Below, piece after piece: positions 52,123 to 61,484 of a DNA stretch of 64,000 nt. A program made the position numbers and the translations under genes. The stretch is from positions 1,922,001 through 1,986,000 of the forward strand of contig NZ_CP094460.1 of NCBI RefSeq assembly GCF_022809715.1, in the 5' to 3' direction. The notes beneath the pieces are model-generated. The model saw only the letters and a list, made by a program, of their open reading frames with translations, did not search any database and was not told where the DNA came from. The stretch comes from Burkholderia pyrrocinia. Its GTDB lineage: Bacteria; Pseudomonadota; Gammaproteobacteria; Burkholderiales; Burkholderiaceae. Each line of letters starts with the position of its first letter. Positions within the stretch are counted from its first letter, which is position 1.

Positions 52123-54717
52123 TCACGCCGCCTGCGACGATTCGAGGAAGTCCTGCGCGAAGCGCTGCAGCACGCCGCCGGCTTCGTAGATCGACACTTC
52201 CTCGGCCGTATCGAGCCGGCACGTCATCGGCACCCCGACACGCTCGCCGTTCTTGCGGTGAATCACCAGCGTCAGGTCGGCGCGCGGCTTGCGCTCGCCG
52301 ATCACGTCGAAGGTCTCGGTGCCGTCGATGCCGAGCGTCGTCCGGTTCGTGCCGGGCTTGAACTCGAGCGGCAGCACGCCCATCCCGATCAGGTTGGTGC
52401 GGTGGATCCGCTCGAAGCCTTCGGCGGCGATCGCCTCGACGCCCGCGAGCCGCACGCCCTTCGCGGCCCAGTCGCGCGACGAGCCCTGGCCGTAGTCGGC
52501 GCCGGCGACGACGATCAGCGGCTGCTTGCGATTCATGTACGTCTCGATCGCTTCCCACATCCGCATGACCTTGCCTTCCGGCTCGACGCGCGCGAGCGAG
52601 CCCTTCTTCACCGCGCCGTCGACCACCGCCATCTCGTTGATCAGCGTCGGGTTCGCGAAGGTCGCGCGCTGTGCGGTCAGGTGGTCTCCCCGGTGCGTCG
52701 CGTACGAGTTGAAGTCTTCTTCGGGCAAGCCCATCTTCGCGAGGTATTCGCCGGCCGCGCTGTTCGCGAGGATCGCGTTCGACGGCGACAGGTGGTCGGT
52801 CGTGATGTTGTCGCCGAGCACCGCGAGCGGGCGCATGCCCTGCAGCGTGCGTTCGCCGGCCAGCGCGCCTTCCCAGTACGGCGGACGGCGGATGTACGTG
52901 CTCTGCGGCCGCCAGTCGTACAGCGGCGCCGCGCGCTCGCCCGCATCGGCGCTGCGCGCGAACATCGGCTCGTAGACCTTGCGGAACTGCTCGGGCTTCA
53001 CGCTCGACGCGACGATCGCATCGATCTCCTCGTCGGTCGGCCAGATGTCCTTCAGCGTGACCGGCTTGCCGTCCTGGTCGTGGCCGAGCACGTCCTTCTC
53101 GATGTCGAAGCGGATCGTGCCGGCGATCGCATACGCGACGACGAGCGGCGGCGACGCGAGGAACGCCTGCTTCGCATACGGATGGATGCGGCCGTCGAAG
53201 TTGCGGTTGCCGGACAGCACGGCCGTCGCGTACAGGTCGCGATCGACGATCTCCTGCTGGATCTTCGGGTCGAGCGCGCCCGACATCCCGTTGCAGGTCG
53301 TGCACGCGAACGCGACGATGCCGAAGCCGAGCTTCTCGAGTTCCGGCAGCAGGTTCGCTTCTTCCAGATACAGCTCGACCGCCTTCGAGCCCGGCGCGAG
53401 CGAGCTCTTCACCCACGGCTTGCGCACGAGGCCGCGCGCGTTCGCGTTGCGTGCGAGCAGCGCCGCGGCAATCACGTTGCGCGGGTTGCTGGTGTTCGTG
53501 CAGCTCGTGATCGCGGCGATGATCACCGCGCCGTCGGGCATCTCGCCCGCCTTCTCTTCCCACTGGCCGGCGATCCCGCGCGCGGCGAGGTCCGACGTCG
53601 GCAGCCGCTTGTGCGGGTTCGACGGGCCGGCCATGTTGCGCACGACGCTCGACAGGTCGAACGTCAGCGTGCGCTCGTATTGCGCGTTGTCCAGCGTATC
53701 GGCCCACAGGCCCGCCGCCTTCGCATAGGTCTCGACGAGTTTCACCTGCTCGTCGCTGCGGCCGGTGAGGCGCAGGTAGTCGGTCGTCTGGCCGTCGATG
53801 AAGAACATCGCGGCCGTCGCGCCGTATTCGGGCGCCATGTTCGAGATCGTCGCGCGATCGCCGAGCGTGAGGCTCGCGGCTCCCGCACCGCGGAATTCCA
53901 GGTACGCGCCGACCACCTTTTCCTTGCGCAGGAACTCGGTCAGCGCGAGCACGATGTCGGTCGCGGTGATGCCGGGCTGGCGCTTGCCGGTCAGCTCGAC
54001 GCCGACGATGTCGGGCAGGCGCATCCACGACGCGCGGCCAAGCATCACGTTCTCCGCTTCGAGACCGCCGACGCCGATCGCGATCACGCCGAGCGCGTCG
54101 ACGTGCGGCGTGTGGCTGTCGGTGCCGACGCAGGTGTCCGGATACGCGACGCCATCCTGCGCCTGGATCACCGGCGACATCTTCTCGAGGTTGATCTGGT
54201 GCATGATGCCGTTGCCCGGCGGGATCACGTCGACGTTCTCGAACGCCTTCTTCGTCCACTCGATGAAGTGGAAGCGATCCTCGTTGCGGCGATCCTCGAT
54301 CGCGCGGTTCTTCGCGAACGCGTCCGGATCGAAGCCGCCGCATTCGACGGCGAGCGAGTGGTCGACGATCAGCTGCACGGGCACGACCGGGTTCACCTTC
54401 GCCGGGTCGCCGCCGCCGTCCGCGATCGCGTCGCGCAGGCCGGCGAGATCGACGAGCGCCGTCTGCCCGAGGATGTCGTGGCACACGACGCGCGCCGGGA
54501 ACCACGGGAAGTCGCGCTCGCGCTTGCGCTCGATGATCTGCTTCAGCGAATCGGCGAGGATTGCCGGATCGCAGCGGCGCACGAGGTTTTCGGCGAGCAC
54601 GCGCGACGTGTACGGCAGCGTGTCGTAAGCGCCGGGCGCGATCGCTTCGACCGCGGCGCGCGCGTCGAAATAGTCCAGCGACGTGCCGGGCAGGGGTTTG
54701 CGGTTGGCGGTATTCAT
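52123..54717 (-). CDS. acnD: Fe-S-dependent 2-methylcitrate dehydratase AcnD
   Basis: 864 residues, aconitase A-type. Cluster cysteines are in TSCTNTSNPRNVIAAA and ACTTCNGMSG. The aconitase core includes DSHTPHVDALGVIAIGVGGLEAE, and the swivel domain has GADYGQGSSRDWAAKGVRLAGVEAI. Dehydrates 2-methylcitrate to 2-methyl-trans-aconitate, later isomerised by PrpF. It follows prpC after 65 bases and begins MNTANRKPLPG at 54717 (the frame opens at 55008). The stretch between prpC and acnD has a GGGG/CCCC-type stem (54750-54770). Confidence 0.94.
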   Translation of the reverse strand: MNTANRKPLPGTSLDYFDARAAVEAIAPGAYDTLPYTSRVLAENLVRRCDPAILADSLKQIIERKRERDFPWFPARVVCHDILGQTALVDLAGLRDAIADGGGDPAKVNPVVPVQLIVDHSLAVECGGFDPDAFAKNRAIEDRRNEDRFHFIEWTKKAFENVDVIPPGNGIMHQINLEKMSPVIQAQDGVAYPDTCVGTDSHTPHVDALGVIAIGVGGLEAENVMLGRASWMRLPDIVGVELTGKRQPGITATDIVLALTEFLRKEKVVGAYLEFRGAGAASLTLGDRATISNMAPEYGATAAMFFIDGQTTDYLRLTGRSDEQVKLVETYAKAAGLWADTLDNAQYERTLTFDLSSVVRNMAGPSNPHKRLPTSDLAARGIAGQWEEKAGEMPDGAVIIAAITSCTNTSNPRNVIAAALLARNANARGLVRKPWVKSSLAPGSKAVELYLEEANLLPELEKLGFGIVAFACTTCNGMSGALDPKIQQEIVDRDLYATAVLSGNRNFDGRIHPYAKQAFLASPPLVVAYAIAGTIRFDIEKDVLGHDQDGKPVTLKDIWPTDEEIDAIVASSVKPEQFRKVYEPMFARSADAGERAAPLYDWRPQSTYIRRPPYWEGALAGERTLQGMRPLAVLGDNITTDHLSPSNAILANSAAGEYLAKMGLPEEDFNSYATHRGDHLTAQRATFANPTLINEMAVVDGAVKKGSLARVEPEGKVMRMWEAIETYMNRKQPLIVVAGADYGQGSSRDWAAKGVRLAGVEAIAAEGFERIHRTNLIGMGVLPLEFKPGTNRTTLGIDGTETFDVIGERKPRADLTLVIHRKNGERVGVPMTCRLDTAEEVSIYEAGGVLQRFAQDFLESSQAA

Positions 54718-54782
54718 GATGTGGGGGAAAGCTGGGAATTCATGAGCGGGGGAAGCCGACCGGCCTCCCCTCGGGCGCCCGA

Positions 54783-55955
54783 TCAGCGCTTCTCGATCGG
54801 CACGAACTGCAGGTCTTCCGGGCCCGTGTAGTTCGCGCTCGGGCGGATGATCTTGTTGTCGATGCGCTGCTCGATGATGTGCGCGCTCCAGCCGGACGTG
54901 CGCGAGATCACGAACAGCGGCGTGAACATCGCGGTCGGCACGCCCATCATGTGATACGACACCGCGCTGAACCAGTCGAGGTTCGGGAACATCTTCTTCG
55001 CTTCCCACATCACCGATTCGAGGCGCTCGGCGATGTTGTACAGCTTCGTGTCGCCCGCTTCCTTCGACAGCTTGTGCGCGACGCCCTTGATCACCTTGTT
55101 GCGCGGATCGGAGATCGTGTAGACCGGGTGGCCGAAGCCGATCACGACTTCCTTGTTCTCGACGCGGCGGCGGATGTCCGCTTCGGCGTCGTCCGGCGAG
55201 CTGTAGCGGCTCTGGATTTCATAGGCGACTTCGTTTGCGCCGCCGTGCTTCGGCCCGCGCAGCGCGCCGATCGCGCCGGTGATCGCCGAGTAGATGTCCG
55301 AGCCCGTGCCCGCGATCACGCGGCCGGTGAACGTCGACGCGTTGAATTCGTGCTCCGCGTACAGGATCAGTGACGTGTGCATCGCCTCGACCCACGACTT
55401 CGACGGCGTCTTGCCGTGCAGCAGGTGCAGGAAGTGGCCGCCGATCGAATCGTCGTCGGTTTCCGTCTCGATGCGCTTGCCGTTGTGCGAGAAGTGATAC
55501 CAGTACAGCAGCATCGAGCCGAGCGACGCCATCAGGCGATCGGCGATGTCGCGCGCGCCCGGCAGGTTGTGATCGTCCTTCTCCGGCAGCACGGTGCCGA
55601 GCACCGACACGCCCGTGCGCATCACGTCCATCGGGTGCGCGGATGCCGGGATCTGCTCGAGCGCCGCCTTCAGCGCGCTCGGCAGGCCGCGCAGCGCGCG
55701 CAGCTTGGTCTTGTACGCAGCCAGTTCGGTCAGGTTAGGCAGCGTGCCGTGCACGAGCAGGTGCGCGATTTCCTCGAATTCGCACGACTCGGCCACATCG
55801 AGAATGTCGTAGCCGCGGTAGTGCAGGTCGTTGCCGGTCTTGCCGACCGTGCACAGCGCCGTGTTGCCGGCCGTCACGCCCGAGAGCGCCACCGACTTCT
55901 TCGGCTTGAATGCGCCTGCGGCGGCGGGTGCTGCTGCGTCTTTCGTCTCGCTCAT
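54783..55955 (-). CDS. prpC: 2-methylcitrate synthase
   Basis: 390 residues. Citrate-synthase fold: [71 protein letters not shown] and [14 protein letters not shown]. The His residues of the KHGGANE and GFGHPVY loops are active-site residues. Condenses propionyl-CoA with oxaloacetate. ATG 55955 (MSETKD) follows GGAG; the frame extends five codons to 55970. It lies after a 156-base spacer from prpB that holds two tandem hairpins. Confidence 0.94.
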   Translation of the reverse strand: MSETKDAAAPAAAGAFKPKKSVALSGVTAGNTALCTVGKTGNDLHYRGYDILDVAESCEFEEIAHLLVHGTLPNLTELAAYKTKLRALRGLPSALKAALEQIPASAHPMDVMRTGVSVLGTVLPEKDDHNLPGARDIADRLMASLGSMLLYWYHFSHNGKRIETETDDDSIGGHFLHLLHGKTPSKSWVEAMHTSLILYAEHEFNASTFTGRVIAGTGSDIYSAITGAIGALRGPKHGGANEVAYEIQSRYSSPDDAEADIRRRVENKEVVIGFGHPVYTISDPRNKVIKGVAHKLSKEAGDTKLYNIAERLESVMWEAKKMFPNLDWFSAVSYHMMGVPTAMFTPLFVISRTSGWSAHIIEQRIDNKIIRPSANYTGPEDLQFVPIEKR

Positions 55956-55980
55956 GTTTCCGTTCTCCAATATGTATCGT

Positions 55981-56078
55981 GTCGACCGGACTTGGCGCTT
56001 CAGCGCTTAGTCCGGTCCCATGCAAAGCTGTCGACCGCACTTGGCGCTTTGGCGCCTGGTTCGGTCCCATGCAAAGCT
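55981..56078 (-). repeat. Two tandem 49-bp stem-loop repeats between prpB and prpC
   Basis: Two copies (55981-56029 and 56030-56078), each starting GTCGACCG and ending GGTCCCATGCAAAGCT. In copy 1 GACCGGAC (55984-55991) pairs with GTCCGGTC (56010-56017) with an inner GCGC-TTCA-GCGC hairpin. Copy 2 has the weaker pair CCGCAC/GTTCGG but keeps an inner GGCGC/GGCGCC stem. In the prp mRNA they would form two successive hairpins just before prpC. Confidence 0.82.
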
Positions 56079-56111
56079 TCCCGGGAACCATGCCCCGGCG
56101 CGCGGGCCGCG

Positions 56112-57005
56112 TTACTTCTTGCCCTGCGCGAACAGTTCGTCGAGCTTGCGCTCGTATTCGTGATAGCCGAGGAAGTCGTACAGCTCGGCGCGCGTCTGCA
56201 TCGTCGGCACGGCCGCCTTCTGCGTGCCGTCGCGGCGCAGCGTCTCGTAGAAGTTCAGCGCGGCCTTGTTCATCGCGCGATACGCGCCGCAGCAGTACAG
56301 CGCGATGTCGACGTTCGCCTCGCGCAGTTCGTCGAGCGTGAACAGCGGCGTCGAGCCGAACTCGGTCAGGTTCGCGAGGATCGGCACCTTCACGGCCGCC
56401 TTGAAACGGCGGTAGTCGTCGAGCGTCTTCATCGCTTCCGGAAAGATCATGTCGGCGCCGGCTTCGACGTACGCGACCGCGCGCTCGATCGCCGAATCGA
56501 TCCCTTCGGCAGCGGCCGCATCGGTACGCGCCATGATCACGAACTGGTCATCGGTGCGCGCGTCGACCGCGGCCTTGATGCGATCGACCATTTCGTCGGC
56601 CGGCACGACTTCCTTGCCCGGACGATGGCCGCAGCGCTTCTGGCCGACCTGGTCTTCCATGTGCACGGCAGCAACGCCGGCCTTGATGAACGAGCGGACC
56701 GTGCGCGCGATGTTGAATGCGCCGCCCCAGCCCGTATCGATGTCGACGAGCAGCGGCAGGTCGGTTGCGTTGGTGATCCGGTTCGCGTCGATCAGCACGT
56801 CTTCCATCGTGCTGATGCCGAGGTCGGGGATCCCGAGCGAGTTCGCGGCGACGCCGCCGCCCGACAGGTACACGGCCTTGAAGCCGACGGCCTGCGCCAT
56901 CTTGGCCGCGTACGCGGTGATCGCGCCGACCACCTGCAGCGGCTGCTCGGCCGCGACTGCCGCGCGGAATTTCGCGCCGGCGCTCTGAAGATGCGTGTTG
57001 CTCAT
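56112..57005 (-). CDS. prpB: 2-methylisocitrate lyase
   Basis: 297 residues. Isocitrate-lyase-superfamily barrel: [34 protein letters not shown] with the catalytic cysteine C125, and [39 protein letters not shown]. Cleaves 2-methylisocitrate to pyruvate and succinate, the last step of the cycle. ATG 57005 follows AGGAGG. First gene of the prpB-prpC-acnD-prpF operon, behind a sigma-54 promoter and divergent from its activator prpR. Confidence 0.95.
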   Translation of the reverse strand: MSNTHLQSAGAKFRAAVAAEQPLQVVGAITAYAAKMAQAVGFKAVYLSGGGVAANSLGIPDLGISTMEDVLIDANRITNATDLPLLVDIDTGWGGAFNIARTVRSFIKAGVAAVHMEDQVGQKRCGHRPGKEVVPADEMVDRIKAAVDARTDDQFVIMARTDAAAAEGIDSAIERAVAYVEAGADMIFPEAMKTLDDYRRFKAAVKVPILANLTEFGSTPLFTLDELREANVDIALYCCGAYRAMNKAALNFYETLRRDGTQKAAVPTMQTRAELYDFLGYHEYERKLDELFAQGKK

Positions 57006-57035
57006 GAACGGCCTCCTGAAGGAATGCCCGATAAC

Positions 57036-57051
57036 AGCAAGGACCGGGCCA
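57036..57051 (-). promoter_or_regulatory. Sigma-54 promoter of the prp operon
   Basis: Reverse-strand TGGCCCGGTCCTTGCT: the -24 GG (57049-57050) and -12 GC (57037-57038) are separated by the obligate ten bases, with TTGC at -12. A transcript starting near 57024 would reach the prpB ATG (57005) after about 19 bases, with AGGAGG in between. It fits activation by the divergent PrpR protein. Confidence 0.8.
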
Positions 57052-57130
57052 GCTCGCGAAACGTCGCTAACCCACTGATTCTTAAGCAACCGGCGCGGGC
57101 GATGCAGCGCCCGGCGATTTCAATTCGGCA

Positions 57131-57153
57131 ATTTCATGTTTCAAAAATGAAAT
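57131..57153. promoter_or_regulatory. Palindromic upstream activating site for PrpR
   Basis: ATTTCAT (57131-57137) and ATGAAAT (57147-57153) flank nine bases and face each other exactly. It is about 80 bases upstream of the sigma-54 promoter and 23 bases before the prpR start, where an enhancer-binding protein could act on the operon and repress itself. Confidence 0.65.
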
Positions 57154-57175
57154 CCCGCGCGCATAATCGACCGTC

Positions 57176-59158
57176 ATGGACCTCTCCTCGACCAAGCCCG
57201 TCGACCCGGCCGATCGCGCGGCGCGCCCGCGCATCTGGGCGATGGGCATCAGCCGCCTGCGCGACTTCTTTCGCGAGATCGCCGGCGAATTCGACGAACG
57301 CGCCGACGTGCGCATCGTGACGCGCGCGTATGAGGATGCGCTCAGCGCGATCGCCGAGGCCGGCGCCGCGCGGCCCGACGTGATCGTCGCGGCCGGCTCG
57401 AACGGCGCCTTCCTGAAGACGCGTGCGCAGGTGCCGGTCGTGGTCGTGTCGCCGACCGGCTTCGACGTGATGCAGGCGCTTGCGCGCGCCCGGCGCGACG
57501 CGTCGCGGATCGCGCTCGTCAGCGCCGGGGAAACGCCGCCCGAAGTGCGCCGCTTCGTCGCCGCGTACGGCCTCGACGTGCAGTTTGCGTCATATCAGTC
57601 CGCGCAGGAAGCGGAAGCCTGCGTGCACGACCTGCGCGACCGCGGCATCGAGACGATCGTCGGCCCCGGCCTCGTCACCGACCTCGCGGCCAGTGCCGGC
57701 ATGGGTGCGGTGTTCCTGTATTCGCATGCGTCGGTGCGCAAGGCCGTCGATACGGCGCTCGAAGTCGCGTATGCGACGCACGCCGAGGCATTCCGCCGCC
57801 AGCGGCTCGACAACCTGCTGCAGCACCTGCGCGACGGCGTGGTCGCGCTCGACGCGCGCGGCCGCGTCGAGGCGATCAACGAGCGGCTCGCGTCGGCGCT
57901 CGGGGTCGAACCCGCGGCGGCCGTCGGCCGAGCGCTCGTCGACCTGCGGCCCGAGCTGCGCACGCTGCGCGGCGAGGACGGCGACGCGCTCGCGACCGTG
58001 CGCGGCGTGCGCTACGTCGTGCATCGCGGGCCGCTCGTCGATCGCGGCGTCACGTCGGGCAGCGTGCTGACGTTCCAGGAATCGCGCGCGGTCGAACGGC
58101 TCGACCGTGCGCTGCGTTCGCAGCCGACCACCCAGCAGTTCGCGGCGCGCTATGCGCTCGACGACGTGATCGGCGCATCGGCGCCGATGGCGCGCGTGCG
58201 CGACCTCGTGCGCCGCTACGCGAAATCCGACGCGACCGTGCTCGTGCTCGGCGAAAGCGGCACCGGCAAGGAAATGATCGCGCAAAGCCTGCACGCGCTG
58301 TCCGCGCGGCGCAGCTACCCGTTCGTCGCGGTCAATTGCGGCGCGTTTCCGGAAGCGCTGCTCGAGAGCGAGCTGTTCGGCTATGAGGAAGGCGCGTTCA
58401 CCGGCGCGCGGCGCGGCGGCAAGACCGGCCTGTTCGAGGCCGCGCACCGCGGCACGCTGTTTCTCGACGAGATCGGCGAAATGCCGCCGTCGCTGCAGAG
58501 CCGGCTGCTGCGCGTGCTGCAGGAGCGCGAGGTGATCCGCCTCGGCTCGACCGAGCCGATCCGCATCGACGTGCGCGTGATCGCCGCGACGCATCGTCCG
58601 CTGCTCGCGGCCGTCGAGGCCGGCACGTTCCGCGCGGATCTCTATTACCGGCTCAACATCCTGAACGTCGGCCTGCCGCCGCTGCGCGAGCGCGCGGCCG
58701 ACATCCCCGCGCTCGCGGCGACGCTGCTCGTGCAGGCCGCGCGGCGCGAGCCGCGCCTCGCCGAACGCCTGCGCGACGCCGGCGATGCCGCGCGCGTGCT
58801 CGGCGCGACGCAGGCAACGCTGGCGCGCTACCGGTGGCCCGGCAACGTGCGCGAACTGCAGAACGTGATCGAGCGGATCGCGGTGGAACTCGCCGAGGAA
58901 GCCGATGAAAACGATCCGGCCGCCGCGTGCGCCGCGCTCGATCCCGACGCGCTGCAGGCGATCGCGCCCGAGCTGTTCGCGGCGCCGCCCGACGCCATCG
59001 ACACCGACGATGCGCAGACGCTGCACGCGCGCCGCCGCCGCGCGGAAGCCGACGAGATCCGCGCGGTGCTCGACGCGTGCGGCGGCGACCGCGACCGCGC
59101 ATGCGCGATGCTCGGCATCAGCAAGACGACGCTGTGGCGGAAGTTGTCGGCGAAATAA
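57176..59158 (+). CDS. prpR: Sigma-54-dependent transcriptional activator of propionate catabolism
   Basis: 660 residues. The N-terminal PrpR_N domain (about 15-190) binds 2-methylcitrate in relatives. A PAS-like region (about 200-310) follows, then the AAA+ domain with Walker A GESGTGKE (about 359-366), GAFTGA (about 406-411) that contacts sigma-54, and [22 protein letters not shown] (Walker B). The C-terminal Fis-type HTH ends [25 protein letters not shown]. Activates the divergent prpB promoter. It shares its upstream region with the palindromic site and starts 170 bases from prpB. Confidence 0.94.
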   Translation: MDLSSTKPVDPADRAARPRIWAMGISRLRDFFREIAGEFDERADVRIVTRAYEDALSAIAEAGAARPDVIVAAGSNGAFLKTRAQVPVVVVSPTGFDVMQALARARRDASRIALVSAGETPPEVRRFVAAYGLDVQFASYQSAQEAEACVHDLRDRGIETIVGPGLVTDLAASAGMGAVFLYSHASVRKAVDTALEVAYATHAEAFRRQRLDNLLQHLRDGVVALDARGRVEAINERLASALGVEPAAAVGRALVDLRPELRTLRGEDGDALATVRGVRYVVHRGPLVDRGVTSGSVLTFQESRAVERLDRALRSQPTTQQFAARYALDDVIGASAPMARVRDLVRRYAKSDATVLVLGESGTGKEMIAQSLHALSARRSYPFVAVNCGAFPEALLESELFGYEEGAFTGARRGGKTGLFEAAHRGTLFLDEIGEMPPSLQSRLLRVLQEREVIRLGSTEPIRIDVRVIAATHRPLLAAVEAGTFRADLYYRLNILNVGLPPLRERAADIPALAATLLVQAARREPRLAERLRDAGDAARVLGATQATLARYRWPGNVRELQNVIERIAVELAEEADENDPAAACAALDPDALQAIAPELFAAPPDAIDTDDAQTLHARRRRAEADEIRAVLDACGGDRDRACAMLGISKTTLWRKLSAK

Positions 59159-59206
59159 AAAGGTTCGGGTTCGGCGCGCTCGCAGGCGCATGCCAGAACG
59201 GGCTCG

Positions 59207-59827
59207 TCAGTCGGCCTTGTGGTAGTGGCGATACGCCTTCGCGCGATTGCCGCACGACGACATCGAGCACCAGCGGCGGCTGCCGTTCTTGCTGTCGTCG
59301 ATGAACAGCCACTGGCACGCGTCGTTCGCGCATCGCTTGACCTTCGCAAGCCGCGCGCCGCCGAGCAGGTCGATCGCCGACCACAGCACCGGGCTCAGCA
59401 GCCCCGCGAGCGTTGCTCCAGCATCCCCGATCCGCCACGCATAACCGCCGTCGACACGCGTCAGCGCGACGCGCGGCGACGCTTCAGCCAGGAAGCCGCC
59501 GAGCAGCGCAAGATCGTCGGCCTGCGGCTCGTGCCGCTCGGCCTGTGCATGAAAGAGCCGGTACAACGCCTCGCGCAACGCGAGCGCACGCGCGAGCATC
59601 GCCGGCTCGCCTTCCTCCACGCCGCGCACACAGCACCGGTCGGCCAGGCCGGCCGGCACGCCGGCCTGCTCGCGGCACCACGACAGCAGGTCGTCCATCG
59701 TTCCGAAGGTTTCCGTCGGCGCCTCGCTGCCACGCCAGTACAGCGTGTTCGCGAAATCGATGCTCAGGGTTTCGGGCGGCGCCGGAATCAGGCAGTCCAT
59801 CGTGACGGAAGGTTGCGTATCGCTCAT
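59207..59827 (-). CDS. CGNR zinc-finger (ABATE/DUF1470) protein
   Basis: 206 residues from ATG 59827; the frame opens at 59863 inside the palindromic promoter region. N-terminal ABATE stress-like domain (SIDFANTLYWRGSEAPTETFGTMDDLLSWC). C-terminal CGNR zinc finger: CANDACQWLFIDDSKNGSRRWCSMSSCGNRAKAYRHYHK with four cysteines. Such proteins are probable DNA-binding regulators. It is divergent from the VOC genes and could bind the nested palindromes between them. Confidence 0.85.
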   Translation of the reverse strand: MSDTQPSVTMDCLIPAPPETLSIDFANTLYWRGSEAPTETFGTMDDLLSWCREQAGVPAGLADRCCVRGVEEGEPAMLARALALREALYRLFHAQAERHEPQADDLALLGGFLAEASPRVALTRVDGGYAWRIGDAGATLAGLLSPVLWSAIDLLGGARLAKVKRCANDACQWLFIDDSKNGSRRWCSMSSCGNRAKAYRHYHKAD

Positions 59828-59841
59828 GGCGCCATCGTATC

Positions 59842-59902
59842 TAACCACCATGCCGGTTGACAAGCGTCCGGACGCTTTCTAACATAACCAGCATGGTGGT
59901 TA
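59842..59902. promoter_or_regulatory. Nested palindromes and promoter between CGNR gene and VOC genes
   Basis: TAACCACCATGC (59842-59853) and GCATGGTGGTTA (59891-59902) are perfect inverted 12-mers. Inside lies a 16-bp palindrome AAGCGTCCGGACGCTT (59862-59877). A + strand promoter fits: TTGACA (59857-59862), 17 bases, TAACAT (59880-59885), with most of the 16-mer in its spacer. Binding there would block it. The CGNR product is the obvious candidate regulator. Confidence 0.72.
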
Positions 59903-59952
59903 CGAAAAGGTTTGCTGCACTGACGCCCCCCCTTCAGTTCGAGGAGCCACAG

Positions 59953-60060
59953 ATGATCGATCGCCTTTCCTGCGGAGTTATCCACAACGACCGCAGCCGC
60001 GCGTTCTCCGACAGCACGCTCGGCGCGCTCCGCTACAAGCGGCTGGCATGGTGCTTGTAA
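59953..60060 (+). pseudogene. Truncated tandem copy of the VOC gene start
   Basis: A 35-codon frame, MIDRLSCGVIHNDRSRAF to LAWCL-stop, parallels the first 30 residues of the intact VOC protein (MIDHLSFGVAHIGRSRAF). The duplicated block covers 59909-60047 and repeats at 60063-60201, period 154 bases, including leader and ribosome-binding site. It ends in unrelated codons after TACAAGCGGCTG. Not a functional VOC domain, but may be translated as a small peptide. Confidence 0.82.
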
Positions 60061-60105
60061 GCGGGTTTGCTGCACTGACGTCCCTTCAGTTCAAGGAGCC
60101 AACAG

Positions 60106-60489
60106 ATGATCGATCACCTTTCCTTCGGCGTTGCCCACATCGGCCGCAGCCGCGCGTTCTACGACAGCACGCTCGGCGCGCTCGGCTACAAGCGGCTGTA
60201 CAGCGACGACGGATCCATCGGGTACGGCACGACCGAACCGGAGCTGTGGCTGCAGCACGCTGCCCGCCCCGTCGCCGCCGATCCCGAATCGGGGCTGCAC
60301 CTGTCGTTCAAGGCCGCTTCGCCCGTCGAGGTCGACGCGTTCTACCGCGCCGCGCTCGAGCACGGCGGCCAGGACAACGGCGGGCCCGGCAAGCGCGAAC
60401 ACTACGGCCCCGGCTACTACGCGGCGTTCGTCGTCGATCCCGACGGGTATCGGCTGGAAGCGCATTGCGAACTCGACAACGTCGTGTGA
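60106..60489 (+). CDS. VOC superfamily protein (glyoxalase/bleomycin-resistance fold)
   Basis: 127 residues. MIDHLSFGVAHIGRSRAFYDSTLGALGYKRL is the first beta-alpha-beta half, ending KREHYGPGYYAAFVVDPDGYRLEAHCE, with metal-ligand positions at His4 and Glu in EAHC. Small single-VOC proteins bind metals and detoxify or isomerise small ligands. AAGGAG precedes the ATG. Its upstream copy is truncated, so only this one is intact. A strong terminator follows. Confidence 0.88.
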   Translation: MIDHLSFGVAHIGRSRAFYDSTLGALGYKRLYSDDGSIGYGTTEPELWLQHAARPVAADPESGLHLSFKAASPVEVDAFYRAALEHGGQDNGGPGKREHYGPGYYAAFVVDPDGYRLEAHCELDNVV

Positions 60490-60520
60490 CCCGCCCGCGT
60501 ACACCGCGTACAAACGGCAA

Positions 60521-60553
60521 GGGCCCGATTCCGCATTGCGCGGAATCGGGCCC
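60521..60553 (+). terminator. Terminator hairpin after the VOC gene
   Basis: GGGCCCGATTCCGC (60521-60534) and GCGGAATCGGGCCC (60540-60553) are a perfect 14-pair stem around ATTGC, followed by TGGGCTTT. It sits 31 bases past the VOC stop. Confidence 0.82.
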
Positions 60554-60635
60554 TGGGCTTTGACACGCCAACGTCGGCGTCCGGTTTCCGGCGACCGCCT
60601 GCAGCGGTCGCTCGACGGGATCTCGGCTCGCGCGG

Positions 60636-61484
60636 TTACTGTGCGCCGCGCGTGTGCTGCAACTGCTCGCCGAGCCCTTCGATCCCCAGGCGCACCATCT
60701 GGCCGGCCTTCAGGAAGATCGGCGACGGCTTGATGCCCATGCCGACGCCCGGCGGCGTGCCGGTCGTGATCACGTCGCCCGGCTGCAGCGTCATGCAGCG
60801 CGACAGATAGGCAATCAACTGCGCGACGGTGAACACCATCGTGCGCGTGTTGCCGTTCTGATAACGGTGGCCGTCGACTTCGAGCCACAGGTCGAGACGC
60901 TGCGGATCGGGCACCTCGTCGCGCGTCACGAGCCACGGACCGATCGGGCCGAACGTGTCGAAGCCCTTGCCCTTGTCCCACTGGCCGCCGCGCTCGATCT
61001 GCCACTCGCGCTCGGACACGTCGTTGACGACGCAGTAGCCCGCGACGTAATCGAGCGCACTCGCTTCGTCGACGTCCTTGCACCGCGCGCCGATCACGAC
61101 GCCCAATTCGACTTCCCAGTCGGTCTTGACCGAACCCTTCGGGATGTCGATGCCGTCGTTCGGGCCGCAGATCGAACTCGTCCACTTGCCGAACACGACC
61201 GGTTCCTTCGGCACCGGCATGCCGGCTTCGGCCGCGTGATCGGCATAGTTCAGGCCGATGCCGATGAACTTGCCGACGTGCCCGACGCACGCGCCGATGC
61301 GCGGCTCGCCGGACACGAGCGGCAGCGTGGCCGGATCGATCGCGCGCAGCCGCGCGAGACCCGCGTCGGACAGCACATCGCCGGCAAGATCCGGCGCGTG
61401 CACAGACAGGTCGCGAATCCGGCCGTCCGCGTCGAGAATACCGGGCTTTTCCTGGCCGGACGGGCCATAGCGAAGCAGTTTCAT
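60636..61484 (-). CDS. Fumarylacetoacetate hydrolase (FAH) family protein
   Basis: 282 residues from ATG 61484 (frame opens at 61802). N-terminal lid MKLLRYGPSGQEKPGILDADGRIRDLS, then FAH fold: FIGIGLNYADHAAEAGMPVPKEPVVFGKWTSSICGPND, metal ligands in DWEVELGVVIG, and TGTPPGVGMGIKPSPIFLKAGQMVRLGIEGLGEQ. Similar enzymes are acylpyruvases, ureidoglycolate lyases or 2-keto-4-pentenoate hydratases; which cannot be told here. It faces the IclR gene at 62149 across a 664-base gap. Confidence 0.88.
   Translation of the reverse strand: MKLLRYGPSGQEKPGILDADGRIRDLSVHAPDLAGDVLSDAGLARLRAIDPATLPLVSGEPRIGACVGHVGKFIGIGLNYADHAAEAGMPVPKEPVVFGKWTSSICGPNDGIDIPKGSVKTDWEVELGVVIGARCKDVDEASALDYVAGYCVVNDVSEREWQIERGGQWDKGKGFDTFGPIGPWLVTRDEVPDPQRLDLWLEVDGHRYQNGNTRTMVFTVAQLIAYLSRCMTLQPGDVITTGTPPGVGMGIKPSPIFLKAGQMVRLGIEGLGEQLQHTRGAQ

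Noticed and set aside
52258-54831. 857-codon + strand frame across acnD
   Set aside because: Antisense shadow of acnD; Arg/Val/Asp-rich translation with no domain.
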